Program-made: the position numbers and the translations under genes
Shown here: piece by piece, positions 52,505 to 64,000 of the stretch
How the letters are laid out: every line of letters begins with the position of its first letter
How positions within the stretch are numbered: the first letter of the stretch is position 1
Assembly: GCF_003369915.1 (NCBI RefSeq)
Contig: NC_046675.1
Location: 13,020,001-13,084,000, forward strand
DNA from: Drosophila miranda
Lineage: Eukaryota > Arthropoda > Insecta > Diptera > Drosophilidae
DNA: 64,000 bases
Direction: 5' to 3'
The notes under the pieces: model-generated
The model's database searches: none
What the model was told of the DNA's origin: nothing
What the model saw: the letters and a program-made list of their open reading frames with translations, nothing else

Positions 52505-55340
52505 TTTCGAGGGGTTCATTTCTTGTCTTCCCTTCCCTTTCCTTTCTCGGTTTTTTTTTTTGATAAATTTTAATTTCCGTTTGCATTTTGCACGTTTTTC
52601 ATAATTCATGCTCTCCAAGCAGCTAGATTGATGAGGACCGTTTCCAGTCGGGCTTTTCGGGCTGTCCACTGGGCTTATCCCCACCCGCAACCCGCTACCA
52701 GCAGCAGAGGCAGAGGCAGAGGGCCAGGGGGAACCAACACCGCCACTCACATGCATAATCGTGCGGAAATGCCAGACACACTAAGCTGACCTGAACCGAC
52801 TCGTACTCGGCTCCGGGAAGTTGCCCAGAGAGTCTTACTTATATGTGAGTGTATATGTGTGTGCCCACACACATAGAGATATACATAGAGATATATTTTG
52901 GGGGTAGGGGTACATGGGTGTACAAGTAAATCGCAGTATCTGAGCTGAGGCATCACCAATCACCCAGCACCAGCAGCAGCAGCAGCAGCACCCTTACCCA
53001 CCCCGCACTATGGCAGTGCCCGAATCTCAACCCTTTGCTGGCGAACAGCTGCCTTGATAGAGGCAGTGGCTGGTGGTGCTCCTGATGGCGTTGCCGTTGC
53101 ATCCCCACAGGGCCATTGACTAATAGGATTTGAAGAGCGTAAAATTGGTTCGTTGTGAACATGAAATATGCAGTAAATCCTTTGGCACCCCCTCCGCCCC
53201 AGACCGAACGGCACAGCCCGGCCCGTTGTGTTTTCCTTTAATATTTGCTGCAACGTTGTTGCAGCTTAAATATTCTTACCCTGCCACGAGGTCCTGACTT
53301 CTGCTCTGTCTCTCTGCAACCTCCAACCCACCAGCCCACCAGCCCGCCAGTGCACGCGCAGTTTGTTGCAATTTCGCGGTTCGATTTGGCTTTGCCACCC
53401 CTGCCTCTGCCTCTGCCTTGCTACCACACCGCCTTGCCACATTCTTGCAAGCATCCAGTAGTCGTCGTCGTCTGGGCGCGATGGTGTGTTTTATTATCAC
53501 AAATAAAGCGCAATCACTGTTGTGGCACCCGCTACTTGCCGCACTTCGGCTCCTCCGCACCTCACTCCCGCAAGTATTGCATTTTTCATGTCTGGATTCC
53601 GTTCATGTGGCAGCCTGATGCAGCTGCTTGAAATATTGCAAATAGTTTCGTTCATTCTCGATTGCGTGAAATATGAAAAAAAAACCCCAAACCCCAAAAG
53701 GAAAATGTGCAAGTAAAGCCAGTCGAGTCCCTTCGGAGGAATGCAACTCAGATTTACTTTTCATTGCACTTCCTTCCCTCCACCCCCCCATGTTTGTCCC
53801 CTATAATTGTCCCTCTTGCTGCAAATGGCCAGAAATTTGTTTTCATTACTGCCGTAGGAGGGGAGGGGGGGGATGAAAGTTTTGGTGAAGGACATTTGCC
53901 TTCCCCGAAGGCGACAATGATAATTGTGAGCCACATTTATGCCGTGGAGTGGTCCTTAAAGAGCTCGCCCGCCAGGAATCCCTGCTAATGCCAGCTGCCA
54001 AGGACTTGGACCGGGCTACATCTTAAGGTTAAGCCGCCTGAAGCCGCCTCCTCGTAGTCGTAGTCGCAGTAATAGTCAAACTCTGTTCAGGTCCCTCTTC
54101 GTCGTTCATCGTTCATTCAACTGCAGCTTGGCTGACTTCCGGTGCCTTGGCTGCCTTTTATGATAAATTGAAACAAATAGCCACCAACACTCGCCTCGCC
54201 CACACACACACACCTACAGGGAGAGGGGGACTTGGCTTATCAGAAAATTGCGCTCAGCTGTTTATGAAAGCATAACAATGTTAGCTGCCTTGGCCATTAC
54301 AGCTCCGCTCCATCTTCAGGGCTCCAGCACCAGCCCCAAGCCAGGACCAACATCAACACGATCATCAAACTGAATGGCTGCTCCGGACTTGGCCTGGCCT
54401 GGGTCTGGCCTGGACACATAACTCACAAGTAGGATAAACAATTTACTTATCGCTGCTGCAGCCTGGCCAGAGATGGGGTTCCGTCTCAGAACCCGAACCA
54501 GAGCCAGCCGGGAGACGGAAGACGGAAGACGGGGCTGCCACATCAGCGCGCCACATTGGCAAATAAATCATAATAAATAACTTGAAAAACGAAACACCTT
54601 TGCGCACAAAAGTTGCACGTCCTGTTACTTTCCTCATGCCGTGGCATCTAGTACTGTGTATGTAGAAGTTTTTGCAGCCAGAAGTTGGTTCCTTGGGATA
54701 GGGTAAGGGCGGGCCACACCAGCAAAGTGGAGCTTTCGGAAAAGAAAGTTGGCATTCGGAGAAGTTTAAAATGTATGAAGAAGTACTCAATAAAGACCGA
54801 TTCTTTCCTTTCACTCTTTCGATGAGTGTATACACAACTTCGACTCTGCATTCCTTTGAATTTCTAATATGTATTGTAATTCTTGTTGCTGTTGTCTGTC
54901 GTTGGCTTGGTCTTAGTTCTCGCTTACAGTTTAACACTTTGCCAACTCCTACTCCCAGGCAGAGACAGAACTTGGCTCAATTCTTGCAACTGGTGATAAA
55001 AATTGATACATAACTTGCATAAATCAGGCGCCTGCCACGCATTACGTATACGCCGTGTGTGTGCGTTGCCGCATTGGATGGTGGCTGGTGGTTGCTGGCT
55101 GGTGGCGCGTCATTTATTAAATTAGCCACAGCATTAGCTTCTCTCTTCTCGCACAGCCCTGGAAATGGCTGCCAAGGGCGCGTCAGGTAATTTGTAAATT
55201 TCTGACAGATGCGCTGATAAACTCATTGCAGAGATTTCTTTGGGCTACCTCTCACTTGCCGCCCCTCGGTCGGTGTATGTGGTGGGTGATTTGTGATTTA
55301 TGTGGGTCTTATTACGGCTGGGCTGCCTACATAACAATAC
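50700..55340. other. Intergenic DNA, no gene seen
   Basis: Simple repeats, including (CCCACA)n at about 52374-52407 and a (TG)17 at 52470-52503, and short unrelated frames. Frames near 51600-51900 read through Gln-type CAG repeats. Confidence 0.5.
52470..52503. repeat. (TG)17 microsatellite
   Basis: Seventeen uninterrupted TG units, the longest dinucleotide tract in the window. Confidence 0.9.
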
Positions 55341-55346
55341 TTTATT
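55341..55346 (-). terminator. AATAAA poly(A) signal of the SLC22 gene
   Basis: TTTATT on the plus strand, 132 bp after the SLC22 stop codon. Confidence 0.5.
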
Positions 55347-55477
55347 CGCAATACTTTGGGCCATACTTAATGTAACATCACAAAGGGAACAACGTGAACG
55401 AGAGATTGGTAACAGTAAAAGTATCAGTAACGGTGACGGTGACGGGAATCGATTCGTGGCCCTGTCAGTGTCTGCCT

Positions 55478-58400
55478 TCAAGGCGAAACCTCCTGAGTCT
55501 GGGTGAGCTTGGTTAGCTCCGGATGGGCGGACAGCGACTGGTTGGGCTCTGGCGCCAGCGGCGGCTTCGGCAGACTGAAGAATTTCTGTAAATTAAATTT
55601 GTGAAAAATGAAATTAGGCTACGGCTGCTTTGCATAATTTAGATTATAAATTAGATGAGCCACGGGAATCCAGATGGAAAAAGAGCCTTTTGGGACTGTA
55701 CGTATCTGGTGAGAGGTGAACGAACTCCGTCTCCGACTCAAGGTATCGAAGGAAGTAATTATGAAAAGGAGACTCTGATTGCTTACATCGTGCCTGCCAA
55801 AGTTTCCAGCCTCCTCCATGGTGTCTGGCAGCTTCTTGTGCAGCGTCTCGGGCAGGAACAGGGCTCCAATCCCACCCAGCAGGAAGAGGGTGCCCAGAAT
55901 GTAGTAGGGCGCACGGATGTTCACCGTGGTGCCCAGATAGACCAGATAGGGGGCCAGCACACCGATGGCATTGGCCAGGATGGTGCCCAGCGCCACTCCC
56001 GTCTGCCGCATGCACGTGGGATAGATCTCCAGGCACTGCAGGTTGACGGTGAAGAAGGTGAGCGCGTTCAGGAACTTGACGAACGTCGCCAGGTAGATCA
56101 TCAAGTACTCGTACCGCTCGTCCGTCGCATACACAATGATGGGCACGCAGGTGACGAACGAGACGAGAAAGGACACCGAGTTGGTGAAGCGTCGTCCATA
56201 CGTATCACCTGTGATGGCAAAAGGCACCGTACAGTGGATAACAAAGAGAGCGAGATGATGGGACGGCCATTGCCCCGTTTCTCAATCAGCGTCAGCGTCA
56301 GGTCTTGGCTGGCTACACACTCACCCAGATAACGACCCACAATGTAGGCGGGAATTTCGACAATGCTCTGATACAAAAAGTTCAAAAAGGGATTGCCGGC
56401 CATGCGGGAGCTGAAGAGGACCAGCGTGAAATAGGAGACGGCCACCACGCACCTGAAAGCCAAACAGCCAGAGAGCCAGAGAGTGGTCAGCAGTTAGACA
56501 TGCAAATTGCTTTTCGTCGGACGGGGTCGGGATGGCAAGGCGGGTCCTTGTCCTCGTCCTCGTCCGACTCTGAATGCGTGTTACCAGCTCACCAGCTAAA
56601 GCCCATGATTGTGGTGTTGCGGGCCAGGCGCCAGCCGGCGAAGAGCGAGGCAATGCCGTAGGTTACATCCTGCTTGTCCTGGCTGTAGATTTCCGCCAGC
56701 TCTTTCTCGGTCATATCGAAATGGCGGCCATTAATTTTGGCTATCTTCCTCAGCTGCACAATGGCGTCGCGGAAGCGCCGTTTGCTAATCAACCAGCGCG
56801 GCGATTCGATGACGTATCTACGGCCAAAGAATTGATGATGATTCAATTGGGGATTGGGGATTGAGGATTGGGGATTGTGGATTGGTCGGCTAACAGATGG
56901 GAATGGGAATGCTTTTGTCTGACTTACTTGGAGAAAATTAAAACCGACGCCGTGGGCAACGATGTGAGCCACATAAAGGAGTCCCAGTGCCCCAGCCACC
57001 AATAAAGCAGCGGCATGAGCGTGGTGCCAATGGACCAGCCGCAGCTCTGGAAGAAGGCAATGCGACTGCGATCCTCCCTGGAGTCGAGTGGAGCGGGGTC
57101 GGTATAGACAAAAAGTTAGTTAGTTCAGCCAGCCAGCCAGGGGAGCGAAAGAGAAACTTTGTTCAACTGTCAAACTTACTCCCGTGAGATTTCCATGCCA
57201 ATGATTTGGGGAGACTGGAAGAGACTGTTGACGGTGAGGCCCACGATGCCGGACATGATGAGGAACCACGTATACGAGCTGGTGCACATGATGGACCCGA
57301 TGCGTCCCAGGGAGCAGAACACAACGCTAATGTAGTAGACCAACCTGCGACCATAGCTGGACACGGCACGGGACACAGACATTGGAGAAATTCAATTACT
57401 TGCCTTCTCATAACTTAGTTTTCGTGGAGTGGAGAAGTTTCGTAGTTGCTCCTGTACTTACGAGTCTCCCATTTGTCCCAATATAAATGAGCCAGCCACC
57501 TCCGTCACACGACCCACAACGAACACATTTGTCACGAACAAATCCTTGGCACACACCCAATTGTGGTCCGTGGGAATCGTGCTCTCGTACCAGGTCTTGT
57601 CATAGCTCCAGCCGTTCTGGCAAGCTGCGCAATGGGCATGGCAAATGGCAAAATGGCAAAATGGCAAAATGGCAAACGGGAATGGGAATGGAAATGGTAA
57701 TGGAAACGGTCGTAAAATGCATTCGAGTGCAAAGTTGCAAAAATTTATAAGACAGCAGGGAGAACAGAGCAACGAAATGCCAAGTAATTTCACCACTAAT
57801 CTGGCCAAAGTTCTGCTCGTATTCCAGCGTACACTTTCTTAGGGAAAAACGCTGAATCGAAGTAATGCAAGTTTTCGCAGCTCGGATTGAATTGAGCTGT
57901 AATCCTCGCCTCTTTGTCAACATCTAAGCCGTTTCTAATGCCTCCGAAGATAGAGTGTAAGCTGGAACACCCTCCTCTCCGCAAAACAGAAGCTCTTACG
58001 CACCTTGTGTTTGATTGGTTCGCAGGCTCGTGTTCCAGGTGGACCAGTCCTGGATCTCGGTGAAGTTCATTTGGAACATCTTACAATTGCTGAATGTTTC
58101 CCTGCCACGGTTGTCCGCCTGTCTAATCGAACAGAAGGTATCGTACAGGGGCACAAGGATGGGATAGGACCTTTCCGCACTTACTTGGGCAGCGTTATGT
58201 CGCGCCATTGCTCCAGCGTGAAGTTTGTGTTTTCCCGCCCGTGGACGGTGCACCAGTGATCGGGTATGTTGAGGGCCAGAATGATGTTCATGTAGATCAT
58301 GGCACCGCTGAAGGCCAGGCCGCCGACGAACAGAAAGTTGTAGAGGGTCTGGTAGCGGCCATGGTTGCCGGCCTTCTCCATGAGCGCCTGGAAGGGATCG

Positions 58401-58480
58401 TTCAGCTCCGACTCATCGATGTCCATGTGGGAGACGCGGGAGGCCTTCCGGCTGTTCGCCTTCTCCAGTTTCTCATTCAT
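55478..58480 (-). CDS. SLC22/organic cation transporter-like membrane carrier
   Basis: Nine coding exons (58480-58185, 58122-58004, 57624-57462, 57356-57180, 57077-56928, 56817-56593, 56452-56325, 56208-55787, 55585-55478) give 595 residues, every junction in phase. It has the SLC22 layout. TM1 (FLFVGGLAFSGAMIYM) is followed by a large extracellular loop with Cys and N-glycosylation sequons. The first MFS loop motif is GDSYGRRL at about 190. ESPRWL is at 306-311, a second loop motif GDTYGRRF at about 420, and the family tail motif PETLHKKLPDTMEE at 539-552. Known family role: electrogenic or exchange transport of organic cations, carnitine or zwitterions across the plasma membrane. The substrate is not deducible. 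Exon 8 was placed after an intron at 56209-56324 because this restores GRYLGDTYGRR. Confidence 0.92.
56846..56886. repeat. (GGGATTG)n repeat in an SLC22 intron
   Basis: About five imperfect heptamers inside the intron between exons 5 and 6. Confidence 0.7.
57640..57676. repeat. (AAAATGGC)n octamer repeat in an SLC22 intron
   Basis: Four near-exact octamers just upstream of the exon-3 acceptor (on the minus strand), so they could influence splicing. Confidence 0.75.
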
Positions 58481-59080
58481 TTTGCACTGTTGTTGGAGTG
58501 GCCGCTGCTTCTGCTCTGGCACCGTGGATAGCACTCAGTCGGTTATAGGGCCCTGATAACGAGAGTAATCTTTATGGCATCGCAGCTTAAGAACTTCGCA
58601 CTAAACGAGAAGCAGTGCTTTCTCGCCAATTCGTACGGAACTCTTATGAACATTTTTGGCGCCGGAGCAGTTGTAAAAATCTTTAAGCTATGTCTACAAT
58701 CACTCGTACAATTGCTTGTCATAATTTTTGATATTGAAACGGAATAACGACCCGAGTTTGTTTGTTTAAAACTGACGAATTTGTTTGCCATCAATAAAAC
58801 TTTCAACCATTTGATGATGAAATATTTATCAAACCTTTGAAAGAGAGAATGAATATCTAGTGCCCAGATATCTCGTACGTTAATTGATTAAAGCAAATGG
58901 ATCCAGTGCACAAACACCTAAAACTACTCAACACCTTACGGGACTTATCTGATAAACGCTTTAAATATCAATCGCATTCCAAAAATGTTTAATCTTAAAC
59001 CTAGAAACTTACCTTATGGCCGGCACAGAAGATTGTTTTGTTTTACTTGGCCAACGGCAAGAATTTTGATAAACTTCTGA
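58481..59080 (-). promoter_or_regulatory. 5' UTR and promoter region of the SLC22 gene
   Basis: A strong donor on the minus strand (CATAAG|GTAAGT, exon edge at 59013) and an acceptor (CGTTATCAG|GGCC, exon edge at 58552) suggest a non-coding first exon, a 460-bp intron and a 72-base leader before the ATG. An initiator-like TCAGA lies at about 59075. Inferred only. Confidence 0.45.
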
Positions 59081-61035
59081 GTAACTTTTAGTTTATTTGG
59101 CACTTTTGAATTTGTCCTGCATTTGGTTTAACAATTTGTGCTTTGAAGGCGTTGCAGGATGCACGTTGCACTCCTATAACTTCATCCCAATCTGAGGGAA
59201 ATTTGAAAATGTAAATGGTTTTTAACGGTTCGGGGGCACTGTTCACATCCCGCCTCGGAATGGTGCAATTTTTTAGGCCTGGCACGAGAGCTCATCAACT
59301 GTTAACAACACCCGACGGTGTTGCTTTGAACGGCTGGTCGGGTCCGTGGCCACTTATCAGGCCAAGATGGAGCATACGGGTATACGGCATTATAAACTGA
59401 ATAGCTGATAACAGAGATTGTCTTTTTAATTTACACGATTATACTGGTAAACGTCTAACAATTACGAGAGGTCCCACGCTCCACACAGAGCCGTGATGAT
59501 GGCGCGACGGCACTGCACCTGACAAAATTTATGAGCCTACTTTTATATAAGCCAGAATTGAGCAGGTTATGGCTACCACTATTTTCGGCTGCCACGGCAA
59601 GTGTTATCACGAAATGTGCAGATAAGAGCATTATGGGTCAACATGCTAATCAGTCGGCGGGTGTCGGGCAATGGAACGGCAAATGGGTGGAAGTATTTGA
59701 TGGATTGGCCTGATGGACAAGAATCACAGGGCATTATATAACACTTAATCGTTAAAATGTTTACATTTCCCATACACAAGCAGATCTTTAATTGCGATTG
59801 CACATGCATCTTGAACTTTATTGGGGGCTGTCAGACAGAAGCAGAGACAGAGCTCGGCGCTCCTATGCCTCAAAAAAGATAAGGTACTCGCAGATACGGA
59901 TGTCGGAGATAAAGACACATTTCGGGAAACTAGACAAACGAGCTTAAGCTCGATTAGAACCAGTTGAATTATAGCGGATCAGCGGGCAGGGCATGACCCG
60001 TCCCACCAGGAGACCAATCCAGGCCCACGATTCCGACCACTTCCGCTGCACTTGCACTTTGAGTTTGAGCGTTTTTCGAGGCACACTCAAACACTTTACG
60101 AGCATCTGTATGTTTGTATTTACTTATTAGATTATAGATATGATTTAACTTTGTTTTTGTTCTTTATCTTCGGAGATGCTGCTGCCTGACGACTGTGACT
60201 GGGAACGCGGACGCGCATCGACTGTGACTGAAACTGAGCTGAGATGTTGAGATGTTGAGAAATGAGAACTGAGAAACTGTAGCAGCGAATGAGATAAAGT
60301 CTACTTAGCTGGGTATGTGCAAATGCAATAATATCAATTTTCATATTTTCATATACCAGCCGAACGAAAGACAAAGCAATTTAACAATTTACTAAAGCAC
60401 TTAAGCGCAAATTTAGATCCCGCCCGTGCTGATACTGGAATCCGAGCCGCGAGACACGACTACTTACTAGACGCTGTAAAACGTAAGCCCCCCAAGGCAC
60501 TGAGCGACTGTCCGACTGTCCCTCTATGAATAAACATCATCATCCCCATGCAGTATAGATCTGGGATAAGAAGTAGATCTCAGATTTAATCAGCGCAGAT
60601 TACGGAGGCGCTGTCGCTAATCTATTGACTGTCAGCGGCACCGTCACCGACACCGACACCGACCCCGTCGTGCCCATCTGAGCGTGCCGAGTGTTCCTGG
60701 TCTATACAGAAATTCTTTGACATTTGCAGCAATCATCGGCTCATTTGGAGGGTTAGGGGCTCTGCCCTGCGCCCAATTGCTCTCCTTGAGCGTCGTCGAA
60801 AGCCATTTAGGCGGTCTCTTTTGTCCGATCAAATGGGGGACCAGATGGGGGATGGGCGCACGGCCAATGCCAATGAAAGCCAATAGATGTTAATGATGGG
60901 CTTGATCATTGGAGGCAAAGATCTCCACACGTGGCTGGCCCAGCCGGAGAGCCCAAAAGTGTGCATCACAATTTTGATTGAACCAAGCCCGAGATGAAAG
61001 TCTTTTGTTGATGTTTTACTTTTTAGATATGTTCA
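59081..61035. other. Intergenic DNA, no gene seen
   Basis: Short open frames without family likeness; a CACCGACACCGAC repeat near 60640-60665. Confidence 0.5.
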
Positions 61036-63093
61036 CTTTTATTGAAAGAATTTAACTTTGATTTATTCGTAAACACGAATCATCGCTTGCCATTTTCTTT
61101 GTATCTTTTTTGTTTTCGAATTCGTTTTGGGTTTTTAGTTTTGTTTGAAAATTTCTTCTAAAATTTACTCGTGACTCGTAATTTAGTTTGCGCTCACTTT
61201 TTACTGTGTACTAATGGAATTTTACTGGCTTTTTGTTTTGTGGCTGTCGGTGTGTAATGGTGTGTATGTGTGTGTGTGTGTGGGCTGACTTAAAAATCAA
61301 TTTTGTTGCTCTTTTTAAGGTTAAACTTTAATATTGCTTATATATTCTTTCTTTAAATTACATCATTTTACAGTGATAATTAGAAGATGCTAGCACTTGC
61401 CGTGTGGTTGTTTCTTGGTTTCTTGGGTTCTCTCTAATATATAAATAATCTGTTTTTTAATTTAACTTTGATACAATTTACAGTTGAAACACTTAAACGT
61501 TATTTGGATAGTTAAATTTAAAAATGCCTATAATCCAGTATTCTTTACTCTCTCTATTGCCCCCTGCAGCTCTGCCTCGAACTTTCTATCTTAATTTGTA
61601 GCTGTATCTGTATCTTTATCTTTATCTGGCTGTAACACGTGCGTTTTGTTTGTGGTTTAAATTTGATTTAATTTATTTGGATAGATTTAGATTTAGTTTT
61701 AGAGTAGATGAATTATCCATACGATTATCGATACTATCTTATGTTCAGGTTTAATTATGTTTCGAGTAAAAGTCAAAGCATTCTCCCCGTCCGTCACCAT
61801 TCATTTACAATAATTGCCATATATTTTATATGCTCTATGCTAGGCTATGCTATGCTATGCTTCAATATGTATTCGAATCAGTTTATTCATGTTGTGGGTG
61901 TAAGTATATTTAATGGGTTTTATTCGTAGTTGTTGTGCCGTTCGTCGTTCATTTATTTAACTAATTCATGGAAACTGATTAAAAACATTTGCGCTGCCTG
62001 ACTAATTTCATTGTCTGCTTTTGATTATCGCTAAATCGCTCTTATTGGTTACATTTTGATATTTTTCCATAAATGGCATAACCTGGATCGTACCTCCCTA
62101 TCCCCGCCCCCCGGGCTATATGTACAAACGATCCGCACACGATTCGCTACGATTTGAAAATATTGCTTAGCGTACATTACATTTCTCCTTTAAATTTTGT
62201 TTTTTTTTTTTGGCAATTTTTATTTTTTTACAAGTTTCTGACGGATTCTCATGGTCTCCCGATATATTCATTTAGCATTTCCATTTCCTTTACATTATTT
62301 GTTACTTATACGAGTATAAAACAATTAAAATTAGTATCGAATGGCAGTTTGGTGTTTTGTTGTGTGTGTGTTTGTCTATAAATATTTCGTTTGTGGTTCG
62401 TCGTTGGTTTATTAAAATTGAATTGGTCTATTGCTTGCACACCTCCAAGAGAGTGCTTTAAAATAGGAATCATTCAACTCGGGGGTTGTCTGCGTGTGTG
62501 GTCTGTTCTTGTTAGTCTTTCAGTGTGTGTGTGTGTGTGTGTAAAATGCAATTCAAATTGGACGTTTCACAATATCACGTTGAGAATTATACATATGCCT
62601 ATGCAAAGCAATTGAACAGGAAAGCAAACGGGTTGGAAGGACACAAGTCTCATACACATACCGATACGAAGCCTGCTGTGAAAGAGCCAACTAAAAATAG
62701 TCAAAACATGTTCAGTACTTTACCAAGTATATATAGAATATCTCTTTCCTTCTTTCTTACTTAAGTGTTAGTGTAGGTATAAGTATAAGTGTGTGTGTTA
62801 TATATTTGTGTAAATGCCAACATTATCGGAGGAAGGATTGACTGACTGACTAACTCTGACTGAGGCCAAAGCCTGCTACACTCTGCCTCATCACCTGTTC
62901 TGCCTCTGCCTCTGCTCCTGCTACTCCTGTCTGTCTATCTCTCTCTATACACTATACATTTGAACTGAAAGACGCGTGTTGGCCTTTTGTTTTCACTATC
63001 GAATCACAGCAATTGAAATACACTTAACTCAAATACAGTTTACAGTTAATCCAAGACTAAGACCTAGACTAAGAATTTGATGTAGTAAATGGG
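61036..63093 (-). other. Probable long 3' UTR of the right-edge gene
   Basis: About 2 kb of T-rich (A-rich on the transcript) DNA with (TG)n tracts near 61262 and 62524 and a TATCGATA at 61726. A candidate AATAAA (minus) is at 61038-61043. This looks like an extended fly 3' UTR, but no transcript end can be proven. Confidence 0.35.
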
Positions 63094-63899
63094 TTATTGA
63101 TCCTTGTCGTCCTGATCCTGCAGCAGCTGCTGGACGCCGCCACTGCCGCCGCCGCCGCCGCTGTTGCTGCTGCCGCTCGTGTTCTTGCGCAGATGGTTGC
63201 GCAGCATCACGAGGTTCCGGTTGAGGGGCACATTGCTGGAGGGGGCATGCGGCAGAGTGTTGCAAATGTTGCCCAGCGGAGCGGCGGCCATCGCCCCGCT
63301 GCCCACGGCACTGCAATGGGCCCCAATGAGGCTCGCCGAGGCCACCGAGGTGGTGGGCGATGTGGCGCCCACGCTCAGGCCGTGACCGTGGCCCAGGCCC
63401 AGGCCCATGCCAGCGCCCACGCCCAGCAGCAGCTCGTGGGCCAGGATCGTGGGCAAATGTTAAGTGCTGCTCTTCAGCGGACCCGACGATAGCGAACTGC
63501 TGCTGACGCCCGAGTCGCTCGACTTCTCACTGAGTCCGCCACGTGTGAGCGTATCGTCAGCCATAAGTCCGCCGCCGCCGAGAAATGACTTCTTGCCCAC
63601 CCGGCCGCCCGGCAGCGTCGCCTTGAACGGATTGTCCTTGCACCTTCGCGCACTCTCCACGCGCTTCATGATCTCGCTGGAGCACTTGGTCACCACGTCG
63701 TCCAGGCTGTTCGACTCGTCCGTCGAGTTGACCGTCTGCGTCGGTGTCTGGGAGCTGGGCAGCGGAGAGCCCTCGTAGCAGCCCGAGTCCCGCGGAAAGT
63801 GTCGCCGGCCGAAGGGCGAGGCCCCGTGCTTCTTGTTGATGTTGTTCAGGCGGGCCTCATCGTTCTCCGAGCTGGAGCCGGCTATGTCCACGTCGGAGC
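63094..63899 (-). CDS. Last exon of an unidentified gene with candidate stop readthrough (partial)
   Basis: An acceptor (CCGTACAG) opens a coding exon at 63899, entered with one base carried from the previous exon, which lies beyond the right edge. The first 145 residues are polar and Ser-rich (DVDIAGSSSENDEARL, RDSGCYEGSPLPSS, DDVVTKCSSEIMKRVESARR, KSSDSGVSSSSLSSGPLKSST) and end at TAA 63462-63460, followed by C. The same frame then runs 121 more codons (HLPTILAHELLLGVG..., later NRNLVMLRNHLRKN, ending QDQDDKDQ) to TAA 63096-63094. Third-position G/C is equally strong on both sides. The segments look like the disordered tail of a large signalling or cytoskeletal protein; I cannot name the gene. 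Confidence 0.75.
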
Positions 63900-64000
63900 C
63901 TGTACGGGTGAAATTTGTAGCTGTAGTTGTAGCATGTGTGTGTGAGTGTGTTGTGAGAGTGTGGGTTAGATGGGAATTCCCCAAAAGAAGGTCTACAAAT
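63900..64000 (-). other. Intron of the right-edge gene, cut by the window end
   Basis: Low-complexity CACA/ACTC-rich DNA upstream of the acceptor. The frame stays open through it, but its codon use differs from the exon. Confidence 0.55.

Noticed and set aside
56219-56324. Open reading through the SLC22 intron before exon 8
   Set aside because: The insert looks SLC22-like at first (IEKRGNGRPIISLSLLS), but splicing restores the known GRYLGDxxGRR motif and the frame of exon 8.
55655-56332. 225-codon plus-strand frame
   Set aside because: Antisense shadow of SLC22 exon 8 that also runs through an intron.

Overview
The window reads as Drosophila nuclear DNA from a euchromatic arm. Genes have short introns of about 50-80 bp with GTAAGT-type donors, exons are rich in G/C at third positions, intergenic DNA is full of (TG)n, (GA)n and CAG-type simple repeats, and two proteins are close to known fly families (Sec20 and the RNF4-like RING protein Degringolade). 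The exact species cannot be fixed from the sequence; an obscura-group fly is possible but is only an inference. I see no recognisable transposon, LTR element, rRNA, tRNA or CRISPR array.

Layout, left to right. 0-3.3 kb: the tail of a plus-strand gene, then Sec20 (minus) and dgrn (plus), divergently transcribed from a shared 0.85-kb spacer. 5.5-9.7 kb: a five-exon classical short-chain dehydrogenase with a TATA box. 9.5-18.4 kb: a long stretch without convincing genes. 18.4-19.4 kb: a three-exon Gln-rich secreted protein. 23.2 kb: a small multi-pass membrane protein. 26.4-30.9 kb: a compact group of four genes encoding small or low-complexity secreted proteins on both strands, one of them a DUF1091 protein. 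31-41.7 kb: another long gene-poor stretch, possibly holding a 5' exon and promoter near 36.4-37.3 kb. 41.7-47.7 kb: a six-coding-exon SAM-domain protein (SAMD5-like) whose first coding exon also carries an upstream open frame. 55.5-59.1 kb: a nine-coding-exon SLC22/organic cation transporter on the minus strand. 61-64 kb: the last exon and long 3' UTR of a minus-strand gene running off the right edge.

The two observations most worth following up are these. First, there are ten matches to the Su(Hw) insulator motif, seven of them within 11 kb (10.9-22.0 kb) and two closely bracketing the Gln-rich secreted gene; this suggests an insulator/boundary cluster in the gene-poor DNA. Second, in the right-edge gene a TAA stop is followed in the same frame by 121 further codons with the same strong codon bias, which is the signature of programmed stop-codon readthrough.

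Exon structures were assembled by hand from splice-site consensus and reading-frame continuity. Every internal junction reported for the complete genes keeps phase. Transcription starts, 5' UTR exons and poly(A) sites are less certain.
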